NCBI GenBank assembly: GCA_038251625.1
Contig: JBBSBE010000109.1
Location: forward strand, 1 to 13,177
DNA length: 13,177 nucleotides
DNA from: JBBQXK01 sp038251625
GTDB taxonomy: Bacteria > Pseudomonadota > Alphaproteobacteria > Rhodobacterales > Rhodobacteraceae
Direction of reading: 5' to 3'
The notes under the pieces are model-generated. The model was not told where the DNA came from and did no database searches. It saw only the letters and a list, made by a program, of their open reading frames with translations. Positions 6,004 to 13,177 of the stretch are shown here, piece by piece. The first letter of the stretch is position 1, and every line of letters begins with the position of its first letter. A program made the position numbers and the translations under genes.

Positions 6004-7161
6004 TCAACGCCCGCCGATCACGCCGATATAATCGGATACCCAACGGTAGTAGGGCACGCACGCCCCTTCGCCCTGTGCACAGTTCGCAGTGGGGGTGGTC
6101 CAGAACCGGATCTTGTCAAAGTTGTCAAACCCGTTGGTCGTGCACTGTTCGGCGGTCAGCATCCCGCGCCCGTCGGTGCAGGCAGCGGGCACGCTGGGGT
6201 TGGCGCCAAACCACACCGCAAGGTCCGATTGCAGGTTCGACGACAACGAATGCTCCATCCACATATAGGCACAGTTGGGATGTTCGGCGTCTGCATGCAT
6301 CATCGATGTATCGGCCCAGCCCGTGGCACCTTCCTCCGGGATCACCGAAGCGACCGGTACACCGTCTGCCTGCAGCAGGTTGACCTGGAAAGGCCATGTG
6401 CCTGAAGCGACCACACCTTCGTTCTTGAAGTCATCCATCTGGATAAAGGCATCGTGCCAATATCGGCTGACCAGTTTGCGCTGTCCCCGCAGAAGGTCGA
6501 GCGCAGCCTTGTACTGATCCTCGTTCAGCTCATAGGGCGACGTGATGCCAAGTTCGGGCTTGTGTGCCATCAGATACTGCGCCGCATCGGCTATATGGAT
6601 CGGCCCGTCATAGGCTTGCACCCGACCCACGTTCGATTGGCCATCGGGCAGCGTCATCTCTTCGAAAACCACGTTCCACGAGTTGGGCGGCGCGTCCTTG
6701 AAGGCTTCCGTGTTGTACATCAGAACGTTCGGCCCCCACATGTACGGAACCCCGAAATGCACGCCGTTGACCGTGTACCACGGTGCATCCTGCAATCGCG
6801 GATCGACAGCGCCCCAAGACGGGATAAGTGCGGTATTGATGGGTTGCACACGCTTTCCGGCAATCAGCCGAAGCGACGCGTCGCCCGATGCAGTTACAAG
6901 GTCGAAGCCGCCCTCATTCATCAGCGCAACCATCTCGTCCGAGGTGTTGGCGGTCTTCACATTGACCTTGCAGCCCGTCTTTTCCTCGAACGCAGTCACC
7001 CAGTCGAACGCCTTGTCCGTCTCGCCCCGCTCGATGTAGCCGGCCCAAGCCACAATATTCACCTGCCCCTCGCCGGGTCCGATCTCGGTCATCTGGGCGG
7101 TGGCCACCGATGCAGAGGCGACCGCAAGAATCGAGGTGGAAACCAGAATACGCTTCAGCAT
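6004..7161 (-). CDS. ydcS: Periplasmic substrate-binding protein, YdcS type
   Basis: A 385-residue exported binding protein. A signal peptide (basic MLKR, hydrophobic core, cleavage after A-T-A at residue 22) is followed by a PotD/YdcS-like bilobed domain. Recognisable blocks include VAWAGYIERGETDKAFDWVT near 38-57, GCKVNVKTANTSDEMV near 63-78, DLVTASGDASLRLI near 86-99, and GPNVLMYNTEAF in the middle. The end, YYRWVSDYIGVIGGR, closely resembles E. coli YdcS as I remember it. It should bind a small cationic or related solute (polyamine class) and deliver it to the permeases. E. coli YdcS has also been reported to have polyhydroxybutyrate synthase activity. Cys64 and several C-terminal cysteines may form disulfides. 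GGGAGA nine bases upstream supports the ATG at 7161. It heads the operon. Substrate remains an inference. Confidence 0.93.
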   Translation of the reverse strand: MLKRILVSTSILAVASASVATAQMTEIGPGEGQVNIVAWAGYIERGETDKAFDWVTAFEEKTGCKVNVKTANTSDEMVALMNEGGFDLVTASGDASLRLIAGKRVQPINTALIPSWGAVDPRLQDAPWYTVNGVHFGVPYMWGPNVLMYNTEAFKDAPPNSWNVVFEEMTLPDGQSNVGRVQAYDGPIHIADAAQYLMAHKPELGITSPYELNEDQYKAALDLLRGQRKLVSRYWHDAFIQMDDFKNEGVVASGTWPFQVNLLQADGVPVASVIPEEGATGWADTSMMHADAEHPNCAYMWMEHSLSSNLQSDLAVWFGANPSVPAACTDGRGMLTAEQCTTNGFDNFDKIRFWTTPTANCAQGEGACVPYYRWVSDYIGVIGGR

Positions 7162-7622
7162 CGCACGAACTCTCCCGTTGTTGCGGCACGGTCTTGCCGG
7201 GCCGATTGTTTCTTGCCGAAGCCAGGCGCCAGTTGCCCTGTCATCCGGTCGTGCTGACCGCCCCGGCGGGGGCGCCCCCAGCCATCACTGTCGCGTGAAG
7301 ACACCTGACTTCGCAACAGAAAAACTGCGCCCACACTTCCAGCTCGGCAATGGTGGAGTGAAACACCAAGCCTGGTCCGAAGGTGCGCCGGACGCGCTGG
7401 ACCGCACGGATGGAAGTAGCCGCGCCCACCCATTTTCTTCCCCGTATTTGCAGGGTCGCGCTGACCGCGTCAGCACCGGTCCTTATGGCCCCACCTGTGA
7501 TCCACGGTCTGGAGGACGTTGCTCTGATGGGAGCGGAGCTTTTTGTGTATCCGAGCGGTCTGCATATGCCGATCAACCGACAGCGATGGGCGCTGATGCG
7601 ACCACCACTGGTGCCTTGTCCA
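7162..7622. other. 461-base stretch without a supported gene
   Basis: This lies upstream of ydcS and beyond the 3' end of the RND pump gene. Several frames stay open by chance on both strands, the longest purely internal one being 7241-7576 on the minus strand (111 codons). None begins with a convincing ribosome site or resembles a known protein. A perfect 12-base palindrome, GGGGGCGCCCCC, is at 7268-7279. Promoter elements for ydcS must lie here or within the ydcS leader, but no convincing -35/-10 pair stands out. A decayed gene is possible. Confidence 0.5.
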
Positions 7623-10600
7623 TCACGACCGTGGCGGCTGACGGCCCCCCACCAAGCGCCGGATCGCGACGTAGAAGACCGGCGTCAGAAGAAGCCCAAA
7701 GAAGGTCACTCCAATCATGCCAGAGAATACGGCCGTTCCAAGCGCTTGCCGCATCTCGGCACCCGGCCCTGTCGCAATCACCAGCGGCACAACGCCAAGG
7801 ATGAAGGCAAAGGCCGTCATCAGGATCGGGCGAAGCCGCTGTCTGCTGGCATCGGTTGCGGCGGCGGCGGGGCTCAGGCCACGCTCCGCCTCGCCCTGCT
7901 TGGCAAATTCCACGATCAGGATCGCGTTCTTTGCAGCCAGACCCACAAGGACGATCAGGCCGATCTGCGTCAGAATATTGTTGTCCATCCCACGCAGGCT
8001 GACCCCGATGAGCGCGGCAAGGATCGACAACGGCACGATCAGCACAATCGCGAGCGGCAAGGCCCAGCTTTCGTAGAGCGCTGCCAACACAAGGAAGGCG
8101 AAGATGATCGACAGGCCAAAGACATACGTGCCCGTATTGCCTTGGCTGCGTTCCTGCAGCGCAAGTTCGGTCCATTCCGAGGTCACGCCCGGCGGTGCCG
8201 CCTGCGCGACCAATGCTTCCATTGCATCCAGCGCCTGGGTCGTCGAACGACCGGGCGCTGCATTGCCCTGCAACGGCACCGAGACCAGCATATTGTAACG
8301 CTGCACAAGCTGCGGGCCGGTCGTGTCACGGATCGTCACGACCGAACCAAGCTGCACAAGTGCGCCTGTGGCGGATCGCACCTTGAGCCGCGGGATACTG
8401 TCCTGATCGATCCGGAACTGCTGGTCGGCTTGCGCGCGCACCTGAAAAAGTCGCCCGAACGCGTTGAAGTCGTTCACGTATGTCGAGCCGAGGTTTACCG
8501 ACAATGCTTCAAAAATATTGCCGATCGGCACGTTCAGTATCTGTGCGCGAACCCGGTCGATCTCCAGAAAGATCTGCCGCCCGCTTGCCGAAAAGGTGGT
8601 GAAAACCCCTGCAAGGTTGGCATCCTGCTGGGCCATTCCCATGACTTGATACGCAACGCCCAGAACCCTGCGCATGTCGCTGCTGTCGGTATCCTGAAGT
8701 TGCAGTTTGAAGCCGCCACCATTGCCCACACCGGGGACAGAGGGCGGTGGAATGGCGATGATGAACGCCTCGCGCAGCGCTTGCAGGCGGCCATACAGTT
8801 CGCCGATGATCGCGCCCGCCGGGCGGCCGGTCTTTTCTCGTTCGTCAAACGGCGCAAATGTGGCGAAAATCACGCCCTGGTTAGATGCGTTGGTGAACGT
8901 GGCACCCGAAAAGCCCGCGAAAGTCACCGCATTCGTCACGCCGGGCACCGACAGCGCAATGTCAGACGCTGCGCGCATGACCTTGTCGGTACGGTCGAGC
9001 GAGGCACTGTCGGGCAGTTGCACGACAACGATGGCATAGCCCTGATCGAGTTGCGGGATGAACCCGGTCGGCACGCGCTGGCTCATCCACCAAGTTGCCC
9101 CGATGAGCGTCGAAAAGAGAACAAGCATGCCGCCGAGCGCGGCCCATGATCCGACGAGTCGACGGATCACCGCGCCATAGGCGTTGGACAATGCATCGAA
9201 GCCGCGGTTGAAGCCTCGCGCCGCACCGGCGAGTATGCGGCCGGGCAGCCAGCGCGGCGGCGGTGCGTCGTGCGGTTTCAAAAGAAGGGCCGCCAAAGCA
9301 GGCGAAAGGCTGAGCGAGTTCAAGGCCGAGATAGCGGTCGCGACAGAGATCGTCACCGCAAACTGGGTATAGAACGTACCGGTAATCCCCGGCACAAAGG
9401 TAGTGGGGATAAAGACCGCAATCAGTACCAGCGCAATTCCGATGACCGCACTTGAAACTTCATCCATCGTGCGCCGGGCGGCATCTCGAGGCGACAATCC
9501 TTCGGCTATGTTGCGCTCGACGTTTTCGACCACCACGATCGCGTCATCAACCACGATGCCGATGGCCAGGATCAAGCCGAACAGGGTGAGCAGGTTCAGC
9601 GAATAGCCAAGCGCAAGCATCACCGCGAACGTACCCACAAGTGATACCGGAATGGCGATCAGCGGAATGATCGCCGTCCGCCAAGACTGAAGGAAGATCA
9701 GCACCACCGCCACCACCAGCAGCACGGCCTCAAAAATGGTCGAATAAACGGCATCGACCGAGGTCCGGATGAACTCGGTCGGGTTATAGACGACCCGGTA
9801 TTCCATTCCCTTGGGGAATTCCGCCTTCAACTCCTCCATCGTCGCGAGGATTTCGTCTGAGGTTGCCAGAGCATTCGATCCGGGCCGCTGGAAAATACCT
9901 AGCGCCACCGCAGGCTTGTTGTTGAGGTATGAATTGCTGGCATAGTTGACCGCCCCGATCTCGACCCGTGCCACATCCGAGACGCGCACGATGCGTCCGT
10001 CGGTTGTAGCCCGCACGATGATCTGCCCAAATTCCCGGGGCTGCTCCAGCCGACCCTGCGTCGTTACAGAGACCTGGAAATCTGCACCTCCGTCGTTTGG
10101 TGGCGCACCAAGGGTGCCGCCCGAAACCTGCACGTTCTGCTCACGGATAGCGGCCACGACGTCGCCTGCCGTCAGCCCGAAAGAAGACAGCCGGTCCGGA
10201 TCAAGCCAGACGCGGGCTGCAAACTCCCGCTCGCCAAAGATCGAGATATCGCCCACCCCATCCAGACGGATCAGGCGGTCGCGGACGCGCGCACGGGCAT
10301 AGTTGGAAACGTAGAGCTGATCGAACGTGTCATCGGGCGACAACAGATGCACGACCATCATGATGTTGGGCGAACTTTTGGTTGTTGTAAGGCCAAGGCG
10401 GCGCACTTCGTCGGGCAATCGCGCCTCGGCCACTGCCACCCGGTTCTGCACCAGAACCTGGGCTGCGTTGATATCGGTACCGAGCTTGAAGGTAATCGTC
10501 AGCGCCATCGACCCATCGGCGGTCGAGTAAGAGGACATGTAGAGCATGTTCTCAACACCGTTGATCTCTTGCTCAAGCGGCGTTGCTACCGTGGCGGCAA

Positions 10601-10769
10601 CGGTTTCGGCATCGGCGCCGGGATAGCTTGCCCGCACCACAATCGAGGGCGGAGCAATTTCGGGATATTGCTCAATCGGCAGGCGGCTGTAGGCAAGCGC
10701 GCCAAGCAATGTCAGGACAATGGATATGACAGCAGCAAAGATGGGCCGGTCGACAAAAAAGCGGCCCAT
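7623..10769 (-). CDS. RND multidrug efflux pump, inner-membrane transporter (HAE-1, MexF/OqxB-like)
   Basis: A full-length 1048-residue RND transporter of the hydrophobe/amphiphile efflux-1 family. It starts with the cytoplasmic-membrane signature MGRFFVDRPIFAAVISIVL, and two large periplasmic loops alternate with 12 membrane helices. Proton-relay residues are present: Asp408-Asp409 in helix 4 (GIVVDDAIVVVENVERN) and Lys947 in helix 10 (GLAAKNAILIVEF). The blocks PLEQEINGVENMLYMSS, IREQNVQVSGGTLGAPP, FQRPGSN and PTEFIR resemble MexF and OqxB more than AcrB, as judged from memory. As a trimer it would take drugs or other amphiphiles from the periplasm and inner membrane and pass them, with the adaptor, to a TolC-like channel. 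The adaptor gene ends two bases upstream, so the pair is one operon. No outer-membrane channel gene follows. Real substrates unknown. Confidence 0.96.
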   Translation of the reverse strand: MGRFFVDRPIFAAVISIVLTLLGALAYSRLPIEQYPEIAPPSIVVRASYPGADAETVAATVATPLEQEINGVENMLYMSSYSTADGSMALTITFKLGTDINAAQVLVQNRVAVAEARLPDEVRRLGLTTTKSSPNIMMVVHLLSPDDTFDQLYVSNYARARVRDRLIRLDGVGDISIFGEREFAARVWLDPDRLSSFGLTAGDVVAAIREQNVQVSGGTLGAPPNDGGADFQVSVTTQGRLEQPREFGQIIVRATTDGRIVRVSDVARVEIGAVNYASNSYLNNKPAVALGIFQRPGSNALATSDEILATMEELKAEFPKGMEYRVVYNPTEFIRTSVDAVYSTIFEAVLLVVAVVLIFLQSWRTAIIPLIAIPVSLVGTFAVMLALGYSLNLLTLFGLILAIGIVVDDAIVVVENVERNIAEGLSPRDAARRTMDEVSSAVIGIALVLIAVFIPTTFVPGITGTFYTQFAVTISVATAISALNSLSLSPALAALLLKPHDAPPPRWLPGRILAGAARGFNRGFDALSNAYGAVIRRLVGSWAALGGMLVLFSTLIGATWWMSQRVPTGFIPQLDQGYAIVVVQLPDSASLDRTDKVMRAASDIALSVPGVTNAVTFAGFSGATFTNASNQGVIFATFAPFDEREKTGRPAGAIIGELYGRLQALREAFIIAIPPPSVPGVGNGGGFKLQLQDTDSSDMRRVLGVAYQVMGMAQQDANLAGVFTTFSASGRQIFLEIDRVRAQILNVPIGNIFEALSVNLGSTYVNDFNAFGRLFQVRAQADQQFRIDQDSIPRLKVRSATGALVQLGSVVTIRDTTGPQLVQRYNMLVSVPLQGNAAPGRSTTQALDAMEALVAQAAPPGVTSEWTELALQERSQGNTGTYVFGLSIIFAFLVLAALYESWALPLAIVLIVPLSILAALIGVSLRGMDNNILTQIGLIVLVGLAAKNAILIVEFAKQGEAERGLSPAAAATDASRQRLRPILMTAFAFILGVVPLVIATGPGAEMRQALGTAVFSGMIGVTFFGLLLTPVFYVAIRRLVGGRQPPRS

Positions 10770-10771
10770 TC

Positions 10772-11893
10772 CTACTGCCCCGCGACCGGTGGCAGATCAA
10801 CGTGCACGGGCGTCACCGTGGCGCCGGGCCGCGCGCGCATCAAGCCTTCGATCACAATGTTTTCTGTGCCGTCGAGGCCCTCGCGGATGACGCGGTAGCC
10901 ATCGATCCGTGGACCGGGCCGCACAACTTTGGGCGTGACAAGGCCGTCCGCGCCAACCGTCATCACCATCTGCCTGTTCTGATCGGCGACGATTGCAGCG
11001 TCCGGGATCAGCACCCCGGAATACGGAAACGAACCCGGCACGTTCACGCGCCCGAAAAGGCCGGGGGTCAGCACACCATCGGGGTTGGCGATAAGTGCGC
11101 GGATCCGCATTGAACCTGTCGCCGCGTCAATCCGGTTCTCGGAGAAATCGAGCTTGCCGGGAAACGACCCGAGGCTTTTTTCCGACAGCGTGACCTTCAC
11201 CTCGAGCCCGCCGCCACCCTCTTGCAGCGAGCTGCCGCGCGTGCGCGCGTCCTTGGCGTAGGCAAGGAAATTGCGCTCGTCGATGTCGAAGTAGAAGTAG
11301 ATCGGATCGGTCGACACGATGGTGGTCAGCACGGTATCATCGGCGCGCACAAGGTTTCCGGGTGTCACCCGCGTGCGGTCGATGCGGCCAGAGATGGGGG
11401 CACGAATTTCCGAGAAATCAAGATTGATCTGCGCTGACTCAAGCTCGCGTTTTGCCAGTTCAAGCGATCCGGTAGACGACAAGAATTCCTGCCGCCGCTG
11501 ATCCAGCGCACTTTGCGAGATATTGCCGTTTGCAACCAGCGCGGTGGCACGATTCAATTGTTCATTTGCAAAGTCATAGCTTGCCTGCGCAACGGCAACC
11601 TGCGCCTCGGCCTGCCGCAAGGCAGTCTCGAAAATGCGGCGGTCGATCGAGTAAAGCAGGTCGCCCGCCGCCACCATCGAGCCGTCACGAAAGCCCACAT
11701 CACGCAGATATCCTGAGACACGAGACCGCACATCCACGGATTGCGCCGCCTCAAACCGACCCACGAACTCATCATCCTCGACGATATCCTTCACCACAGG
11801 CGTGGTGACCGTCACCTCTGGGGCTGTCTGCGCAATCGCGCCGCTCCAACCCGCCAAAACGGCAAGTGCAAGAGCCAGGACGTATCGTGCCAT
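10772..11893 (-). CDS. RND efflux periplasmic adaptor (membrane fusion protein, MexE/OqxA-like)
   Basis: A 373-residue periplasmic adaptor. A signal peptide (MARYVLALALAVLAGWSG, cleavage after A-I-A at residue 21) has no lipobox cysteine, so unlike MexA or AcrA it is probably not lipidated. The order is typical: a barrel-sandwich half (VRSRVSGYLRDVGFRDGSMV), an alpha-hairpin of about residues 90-160 rich in Ala, Gln and Glu, and the second lipoyl half (FSEIRAPISGRIDRTRVTPGNLV). The IYFYFDIDE segment then leads into the beta-barrel, and the membrane-proximal domain closes the protein. It connects the RND pump to an outer-membrane channel. The ATG at 11893 is supported by GGGAG eight bases upstream; the longer TTG-started frame to 11917 lacks this. 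The gene follows a 240-base gap downstream of tetR and precedes the pump gene by two bases. Confidence 0.95.
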   Translation of the reverse strand: MARYVLALALAVLAGWSGAIAQTAPEVTVTTPVVKDIVEDDEFVGRFEAAQSVDVRSRVSGYLRDVGFRDGSMVAAGDLLYSIDRRIFETALRQAEAQVAVAQASYDFANEQLNRATALVANGNISQSALDQRRQEFLSSTGSLELAKRELESAQINLDFSEIRAPISGRIDRTRVTPGNLVRADDTVLTTIVSTDPIYFYFDIDERNFLAYAKDARTRGSSLQEGGGGLEVKVTLSEKSLGSFPGKLDFSENRIDAATGSMRIRALIANPDGVLTPGLFGRVNVPGSFPYSGVLIPDAAIVADQNRQMVMTVGADGLVTPKVVRPGPRIDGYRVIREGLDGTENIVIEGLMRARPGATVTPVHVDLPPVAGQ

Positions 11894-11939
11894 TTGTCGA
11901 TCTCCCAAACTGTGCAAGGTCTGGCCGTTTCGGCACGCT

Positions 11940-11970
11940 TACCATTGGTAGCGTAACGCTATTTTGTCAG
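11940..11970 (-). promoter_or_regulatory. Palindromes over the probable efflux-operon promoter
   Basis: Two adjacent perfect palindromes are present: TACCA-T-TGGTA (11940-11950) and TAGCG-TAA-CGCTA (11949-11961), sharing two bases. On the minus strand CTGACA (complement of 11965-11970) matches the -35 consensus at 5 of 6 positions and lies just upstream, so the repeats occupy the -35 to -10 spacer and the -10 region. No clean -10 hexamer is visible. Position and symmetry are what is expected for an operator bound by a dimeric repressor such as the neighbouring TetR protein. Which protein binds is an inference. Confidence 0.5.
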
Positions 11971-12059
11971 TTGGAAAGATGCAGATCGTCCGATTTTTTG
12001 ATGCGTGGTGCGCAAGATGACAGGATCTGTGCAATCAGCGCAAGATGCGCTTAGGACCG

Positions 12060-12098
12060 CATCGGTCAGCGAATTTTCTCGAACCGGTCAGACCGATG
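12060..12098 (-). repeat. Inverted repeat after tetR
   Basis: CATCGGTC (12060-12067) and GACCGATG (12091-12098) form 8-base arms around a 23-base loop, starting 35 bases past the tetR stop. It is not followed by a U-tract on the tetR strand, so it could be an inefficient terminator, an RNA structure or a binding site. Its position would separate tetR transcription from the efflux operon. Confidence 0.3.
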
Positions 12099-12133
12099 GA
12101 AGATCGGATCCCGTTCAAATCATTTCTCAACGA

Positions 12134-12709
12134 TCATTGCACAGATAGTCCCAGCCGAGCAGACTGCGCTATCGAGCGAATGGTGGATGCGTCGGCTCCG
12201 GCCCGTCCGAGTGCCATTATCGCGACAACGGCGCCGGTCAGGGCCGCCGCTGACTGGTCGATATCAAGACCATCGGGGATATCGCCTGTCGTGCGCGCCG
12301 CAAGAAGTTCGGTATGGAAGAATCCCATGATCTCGTTAAGGCGCTCCGTCGCCAACGTTCGGGTGTCAGGAGAATGGGCATCGCGTTCAGTAACGGTATT
12401 GACGATCAGGCACCCCTTGCGCTCGGGGTCTTCGATTGCAAGGCGGGCCTGAGTTTCCAGCCAGGCCTGAATCGCTGCGCGCCCGGTTACGCCCTTTGGC
12501 ATGCTGGCGCGGAAATGCGTGGCGTAGGCATCAAACGCCCGACGAAAGAGCGTCTCCTTGTCGGTGAAGGTAGCGTAGAGGTTCCCCGGCTTGAGCCCGG
12601 TTGCGGCATAGATGTCCGACATCGACGTGGCCACATAGCCCTTGCGCCAGAAGACCTGCATCGCGGCCTCCAGCACCGCGTCTTCATCATAGGCCTTTGG
12701 TCGCGCCAT
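12134..12709 (-). CDS. TetR/AcrR-family transcriptional regulator
   Basis: A 191-residue one-domain repressor type. The N-terminal DNA-binding part (about 5-50) contains the helix-turn-helix ATSMSDIYAATGLKPGNLY followed by ATFTDKETLF, a textbook TetR pattern. The C-terminal ligand-binding half holds the KGCLIVNTVTE segment with Cys100, which lines up with the GCL motif of E. coli NemR, whose Cys106 senses electrophiles. That motif is common in this branch, so redox sensing is only a possibility. GGGG six bases upstream of the ATG at 12709 sets the start; the ATG two codons earlier touches the ribosome site and is unlikely. It is divergent from the SnoaL-like gene and lies upstream of the efflux operon on the same strand, so both are candidate targets, along with itself. 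The ligand is unknown. Confidence 0.94.
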   Translation of the reverse strand: MARPKAYDEDAVLEAAMQVFWRKGYVATSMSDIYAATGLKPGNLYATFTDKETLFRRAFDAYATHFRASMPKGVTGRAAIQAWLETQARLAIEDPERKGCLIVNTVTERDAHSPDTRTLATERLNEIMGFFHTELLAARTTGDIPDGLDIDQSAAALTGAVVAIMALGRAGADASTIRSIAQSARLGLSVQ

Positions 12710-12731
12710 CGGCATCCCCTTTTTTGGCGCG

Positions 12732-12761
12732 ATCATAAGCGAAGGGGTTCACCTCTGTCCC
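12732..12761 (-). promoter_or_regulatory. Candidate promoter of tetR
   Basis: On the minus strand GGGACA (complement of 12756-12761) and TATGAT (complement of 12732-12737) are separated by 18 bases. The -10 matches at 5 of 6 positions and the -35 at 4 of 6. Transcription would start near 12725, about 15 bases before the tetR ATG. Called by inspection. Confidence 0.35.
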
Positions 12762-12798
12762 GCACGAATACGTGACCGATTGATCCTAAATTTTCGTT

Positions 12799-12817
12799 GT
12801 TCGTGATCGAACGATCA
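12799..12817. promoter_or_regulatory. Overlapping inverted repeats, likely TetR operator
   Basis: Two overlapping perfect inverted repeats sit in the tetR/SnoaL divergent region: GTTCG-TGAT-CGAAC (12799-12812) and TGATCG-AA-CGATCA (12804-12817). Size and symmetry suit a TetR dimer site. They fall between TTGTTC (12797-12802) and TTTAAA (12818-12823), a weak -35/-10-like pair for the rightward gene, and upstream of the tetR promoter, so binding could repress both directions. The binding protein is inferred from adjacency. Confidence 0.5.
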
Positions 12818-12890
12818 TTTAAACTCACCGTACGGCGCAACTCTCGTCGTCGCACATGGTCGGCGCCCGGCCCAAATTAGGATCAGACCC

Positions 12891-13177
12891 ATGAAATTTC
12901 TGTATTCCGTGGCCCTTGCAGCCGCTATCCTATACCCCGTTGCAAGCTCCGCAGACATTCTACCAACGCCGCCCGGCGCCCCCGGAACAGTGGCCCACAA
13001 CGAATGGCTCGGTAAGAATTTCTCTGACACCATGTTGAACGAACGGGACACTACCCGCCGCAACGAAATGCTGGCCGAACTGGTTGCCGAAGATTACATC
13101 CAGCACAATCCGTTGCTCGCCGAAGGGCGGCAAGGATTGATCGACTTCATTCCCGTGATCTATCAGATCATGCCCGA
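12891..13177 (+). CDS. Exported SnoaL-like (NTF2-fold) protein, 3' end outside window
   Basis: The first 95 codons of a gene that runs off the right edge. A signal peptide (MKFLYSVALAAAILYPVASSA, probable cleavage after the S-S-A at about 21) is followed by a Pro-rich spacer. The start of a SnoaL-like domain comes next: helical NEMLAELVAEDYIQHNP, then EGRQGLIDFIPVI. The YIQHNP and GR.GL..F pattern is typical of the SnoaL-like group related to polyketide cyclases, often annotated as predicted aldol-condensation enzymes, but most have no proven reaction. AGGA at 12879-12882 lies eight bases before the ATG. It is divergent from tetR across a region with operator-like repeats, so control by that regulator is likely. 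The export signal places it in the periplasm. The catalytic residues and length cannot be judged because the gene is cut. Confidence 0.85.
   Translation, partial: MKFLYSVALAAAILYPVASSADILPTPPGAPGTVAHNEWLGKNFSDTMLNERDTTRRNEMLAELVAEDYIQHNPLLAEGRQGLIDFIPVIYQIMP

Noticed and set aside
7215..7231. Sigma54-like sequence TGGCGCCTGGCTTCGGC upstream of ydcS
   Set aside because: The GG and GC elements are 12 bases apart instead of 10, so it does not fit the -24/-12 promoter spacing.
7241..7576. Minus-strand 111-codon frame in the gene-free stretch
   Set aside because: No ribosome site, no recognisable motif, and competing frames are equally open. Kept only as part of the unresolved stretch.
7581..7595. 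Small hairpin CAGCG-ATGGG-CGCTG beyond the RND pump stop
   Set aside because: Only five base pairs and no U-tract, so not supported as a terminator.
7383..9149. Long plus-strand open frame of 588 codons
   Set aside because: It lies antisense to the RND pump gene over most of its length. Its product is rich in Arg and His with no recognisable domain, as expected for a shadow frame in GC-rich DNA.
12815..13063. Minus-strand 82-codon frame at the right end
   Set aside because: Antisense to the exported SnoaL-like gene, which has a ribosome site, signal peptide and family motifs.
1..13177. Mobile elements, CRISPR, tRNA or rRNA genes
   Set aside because: None seen: no transposase or integrase motifs, no regularly spaced repeats, and no cloverleaf-like or rRNA-like sequence was recognised by eye.

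Overview
The window looks like chromosomal DNA of an alphaproteobacterium, most likely of the Rhodobacterales type. The evidence is high GC content, a GcrA-family cell-cycle regulator (a family restricted to alphaproteobacteria), and coding style and neighbours familiar from that order. No taxonomic search was possible, so this is an inference. No rRNA, tRNA, CRISPR array, transposase or integrase was recognised. The region reads as ordinary, densely packed chromosome.

Left part (1-3147). A short possible C-terminal tail of an unidentified gene (+) is followed by an HPP-family membrane protein with two C-terminal CBS domains (-). A divergently transcribed gcrA (+) comes next. Directly after gcrA lies a 57-codon gene (2013-2186, GTG start) for a Trp-rich small membrane protein. 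It is tail-to-tail with, and overlaps by 11 bases, an orphan ParA-type ATPase (-). A small lipoprotein gene (-) lies upstream of parA.

Centre (3224-7161, all -). A complete four-gene ABC importer has the order and protein features of Escherichia coli ydcSTUV: periplasmic binding protein, ATPase, permease, permease. The last three genes overlap and are probably translationally coupled. A GC-rich hairpin separates the binding-protein gene from the ATPase gene and probably keeps the binding protein more abundant than the membrane parts. The likely substrate class is polyamines or related compounds. A 461-base stretch (7162-7622) upstream of this operon holds no gene that I can support.

Right part (7623-13177). 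A MexEF/OqxAB-type RND efflux pair (periplasmic adaptor, then inner-membrane pump, 2 bases apart) has no outer-membrane channel gene beside it. A 240-base gap with two adjacent palindromes over a likely promoter separates it from an upstream TetR-family regulator, which carries a Cys in the GCL-type motif known from NemR. Divergent from the regulator is a gene for an exported SnoaL-like (NTF2 fold) protein that runs off the window. The 181-base divergent region carries overlapping inverted repeats of the kind TetR proteins bind. The simplest reading is one regulatory unit in which the TetR protein controls itself, the SnoaL-like protein and possibly the efflux pump.

I did not find a clearly new system. 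The items most worth a second look are the unlisted small gene after gcrA, the GANTC site plus palindrome in front of the orphan parA, the operator-like repeats around tetR and the pump, and the featureless stretch at 7162-7622.
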